Assembly (NCBI GenBank): GCA_028688535.1
Contig: JAQTXY010000089.1
Location: 1 to 7,416 of the forward strand
DNA length: 7,416 bases
Direction of reading: 5' to 3'
Source: Methanothrix sp.
Lineage (GTDB): Archaea; Halobacteriota; Methanosarcinia; Methanotrichales; Methanotrichaceae
Below, in pieces: positions 6,026 through 7,416 of the stretch. The notes beneath the pieces were generated by a model. It had not been told where the DNA came from. It saw only the letters and a list, made by a program, of their open reading frames with translations, and ran no database searches. The translations under genes were made by a program, and so were the position numbers. The first letter of the stretch is position 1, and each line of letters opens with the position of its first letter.

Positions 6026-7355
6026 CTGATTCTCCACCTACATCTATTACATCTAATTCTTCGACGATCGCGTCGACTTTGAGGATTTCAGCGAGGTTCG
6101 GGCGGGTTCTGCCTCCGTCCCCGGATATCAACTCTTTGATATACAGACCGCTGTCGCCTCTTATATTTATGCGGGCCAAATTGCCCGTGACCTCCAGTAG
6201 ATCAGCGCTATGAACTTTCCTCACCCTGACTTTATCAGCTCTTCGGTGAGACACGCGAGTTGGCGTACGTTGATCAATCGGCCCTTCCAATTCTTTCAGG
6301 ACAGATTTAAGCTTTTCTTCTGAAACATCTGCGCCCAGCCGAACCAGGGCGGAATAGGTCTTCTCAAATGTGGCCTCTTTGATCTTCTCAACCATTGCAG
6401 AATGCGCCTTGGCGAGGCCCAAGACCTCCACCTTGCCTGCTGCATGGCGATTTATCTCTGCCTCCAGCGCGGCCAGATCGATGGTCCTGACAAGAGGGCG
6501 CACCGCTTCCACTATGAAGGGGCGACCGGTGCCCATCATGCGGGCGTCAATATCCTCGCGACCTGCACCGTGAAAGACGGTATCTTCTGCAGCTGCTGCC
6601 GCCATCACAGCGGGGCGGATCAACTCATCCACAGACTCCGGATACATCTTGCCGGTGCCCTGGCAGCGCGGGCAGCCGCGACCGTGACACTCGCGACAGG
6701 GCCAGCGTGTCTGGGGAATGCCGCGCACAAGTTTTCGGTAGCGTCCCCGAATGAAGACGGATGCCACCTGCAGCTGTACCTCGCCCGTCTCCAAATTGAG
6801 GTGAACCACCACATCCGGATTCTTCAAATCAACTGTCTTTCCAGTCAGGGCGGAAAGCCTCTTTCCAACCTCGCGATTCAGCTCCGACTTGAAGGGCTCG
6901 GCGTGGGTGGAGCCGCCGTCCGCCAGGAGCAGTTCCTCGTTCTCGGCCAGGAGGCCGGACATCTTGGTGCCCACCACCAGGGTCTCAATCTCCCGATCAG
7001 CAATAGCTGCAGCTGCTTTGTCCGCCCAGGCATCCAGGTTTGCGGGGGCCATCTCGCCCAGGCAGATGGTGCAGCGCGCATCCTCCTCGTTTTTGCGGCC
7101 CAGCTTGAGGCGCGCCGATCGGAAGGATGACGCCAGATCTTCTTGCAGGGAAACATTCTCATCAGCAGCGGCCTGCATGGCCAGCACCGTCTTGAGGGAG
7201 CGGCCACGCTCGGCGTTGGTAAGGCCGGTGGAGAGCATAGCAAACTGGCGGCCCAGGCAATTATCGCAGATAGGGCCGAGGCTGATGATCTTCCTGGCAG
7301 TGTCCAGGATGTTGTCTTTGGGATTCTCGGGATTCTCAAAATTGTCTTCACTCAT
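5985..7355 (-). CDS. pus10: tRNA pseudouridine(54/55) synthase Pus10
   Basis: Length is 456 residues; TAA stop. Archaeal Pus10 converts U54 and U55 of the tRNA T-arm to pseudouridine. The N-terminal zinc-binding pairs are C30/C33 (GPICDNCLGRQF) and C95/C98 (CTICLG), flanking a THUMP-like RNA-binding region that runs to about residue 200. WPCRECHGRGCPRCQGTGK (219-237) carries four more cysteines (220, 223, 228, 231), typical of archaeal Pus10. The catalytic motif is GREDIDARM with Asp268; GTGRPF and the C-terminal GLYIKELISGDGGRTRPN complete the fold. The ATG at 7355 is the first start after an in-frame stop, with no strong Shine-Dalgarno site. A tail of about 17 residues after ELDVIDV looks unconserved and overlaps rpl21e. 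An upstream partial frame ends in an ATGA overlap with this start. Confidence 0.95.
   Translation of the reverse strand: MSEDNFENPENPKDNILDTARKIISLGPICDNCLGRQFAMLSTGLTNAERGRSLKTVLAMQAAADENVSLQEDLASSFRSARLKLGRKNEEDARCTICLGEMAPANLDAWADKAAAAIADREIETLVVGTKMSGLLAENEELLLADGGSTHAEPFKSELNREVGKRLSALTGKTVDLKNPDVVVHLNLETGEVQLQVASVFIRGRYRKLVRGIPQTRWPCRECHGRGCPRCQGTGKMYPESVDELIRPAVMAAAAAEDTVFHGAGREDIDARMMGTGRPFIVEAVRPLVRTIDLAALEAEINRHAAGKVEVLGLAKAHSAMVEKIKEATFEKTYSALVRLGADVSEEKLKSVLKELEGPIDQRTPTRVSHRRADKVRVRKVHSADLLEVTGNLARINIRGDSGLYIKELISGDGGRTRPNLAEILKVDAIVEELDVIDVGGESDGTSSRNAEEVQR
6032..6039 (-). promoter_or_regulatory. Shine-Dalgarno site of rpl21e inside the pus10 coding region
   Basis: AGGTGGAG on the minus strand, with its GGAG 6 nt before the ATG at 6025, lies within the last codons of pus10. 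It overlaps the alternative GTG start (6035-6037), which argues against that GTG. Confidence 0.75.
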
Positions 7356-7416
7356 AATGACTCTTCATATCCTGCATCGAGCTTCTGGTTTATTAGAGCT
7401 TGCAATTGATCCATCC
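7352..7416 (-). CDS. 3' end of an upstream reading frame, product unknown (partial)
   Basis: From the right edge one minus-strand frame stays open to a TGA (7352-7354) that overlaps the pus10 ATG as ATGA, the same junction as between DUF655 and ksgA. The last 20 residues would be MDQLQALINQKLDAGYEESL. The Met (ATG 7412-7414) may be internal. The peptide looks like an amphipathic helix. I do not recognise it, and 20 codons are too few to prove coding. The other two frames on this strand contain stops. The junction style and the lack of a visible promoter or Shine-Dalgarno site before pus10 support a real upstream operon gene. Confidence 0.5.
   Translation of the reverse strand, partial: MDQLQALINQKLDAGYEESL

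Noticed and set aside
6659..6700. DnaJ-like cysteine repeat (CxxCxGxGCxxCxG) as a separate chaperone fragment
   Set aside because: This zinc insert is a normal part of archaeal Pus10 and is in frame with the catalytic domain.
6402..7130. 242-codon plus-strand frame opposite pus10
   Set aside because: The minus strand encodes an unmistakable Pus10 over its whole length; the plus-strand product is His/Ala-rich with no motif and is a shadow frame.
6878..7351. Minus-strand 157-codon frame inside pus10
   Set aside because: Trp/Arg/Ser/Pro-rich product typical of a frame-shifted GC-rich gene; it overlaps the zinc and THUMP region of Pus10 entirely.

Overview
The window reads as a piece of an archaeal chromosome, most likely a methanogenic euryarchaeon. 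A Methanothrix/Methanosarcinales-type genome is my guess, from general style and not from a search. The archaeal call is firm. The minus strand carries Pus10 (archaeal tRNA pseudouridine synthase), ribosomal protein L21e, RNA polymerase subunit Rpo4/RpoF, a DUF655 protein and a KsgA/Dim1 rRNA dimethyltransferase in a tight row. L21e, RpoF and DUF655 are archaeal markers.

Layout, left to right. Positions 1-1996 (+) hold the 3' part of a large gene. It encodes HEAT-like repeats, a long array of PD40/WD40-like beta-propeller units and a small Trp/Gly-rich C-terminal domain. The true start lies left of the window. It meets tail to tail, with 2 nt between stop codons, a minus-strand metallo-beta-lactamase-fold hydrolase (1999-2742). 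Next on the minus strand is a 12-helix major facilitator transporter (2838-4001). From 4068 to the right edge runs the information-processing operon, transcribed right to left: a partial unknown reading frame, then pus10, rpl21e, rpoF, DUF655 and ksgA.

The operon genes are packed without spacers: ATGA overlap, 41-nt overlap, 0-nt junction, 6-nt spacer, ATGA overlap. This implies one polycistronic message and translational coupling. The products act on tRNA (Psi54/55), the large ribosomal subunit, the RNA polymerase stalk and small-subunit rRNA, so the operon co-expresses parts of transcription and translation. DUF655, an OB-like plus helix-hairpin-helix protein, is the uncharacterised member. 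The transporter and the hydrolase lie downstream on the same strand after spacers of 66 and 95 nt and may have their own promoters.

I saw no tRNA or rRNA gene, CRISPR array, insertion sequence or phage gene. No stretch over 300 bases lacks a gene. I do not see a convincing new multi-gene system. The points most worth a second look are the HEAT/PD40 fusion protein, DUF655, the hidden partial frame at the right edge and the long pus10/rpl21e overlap.
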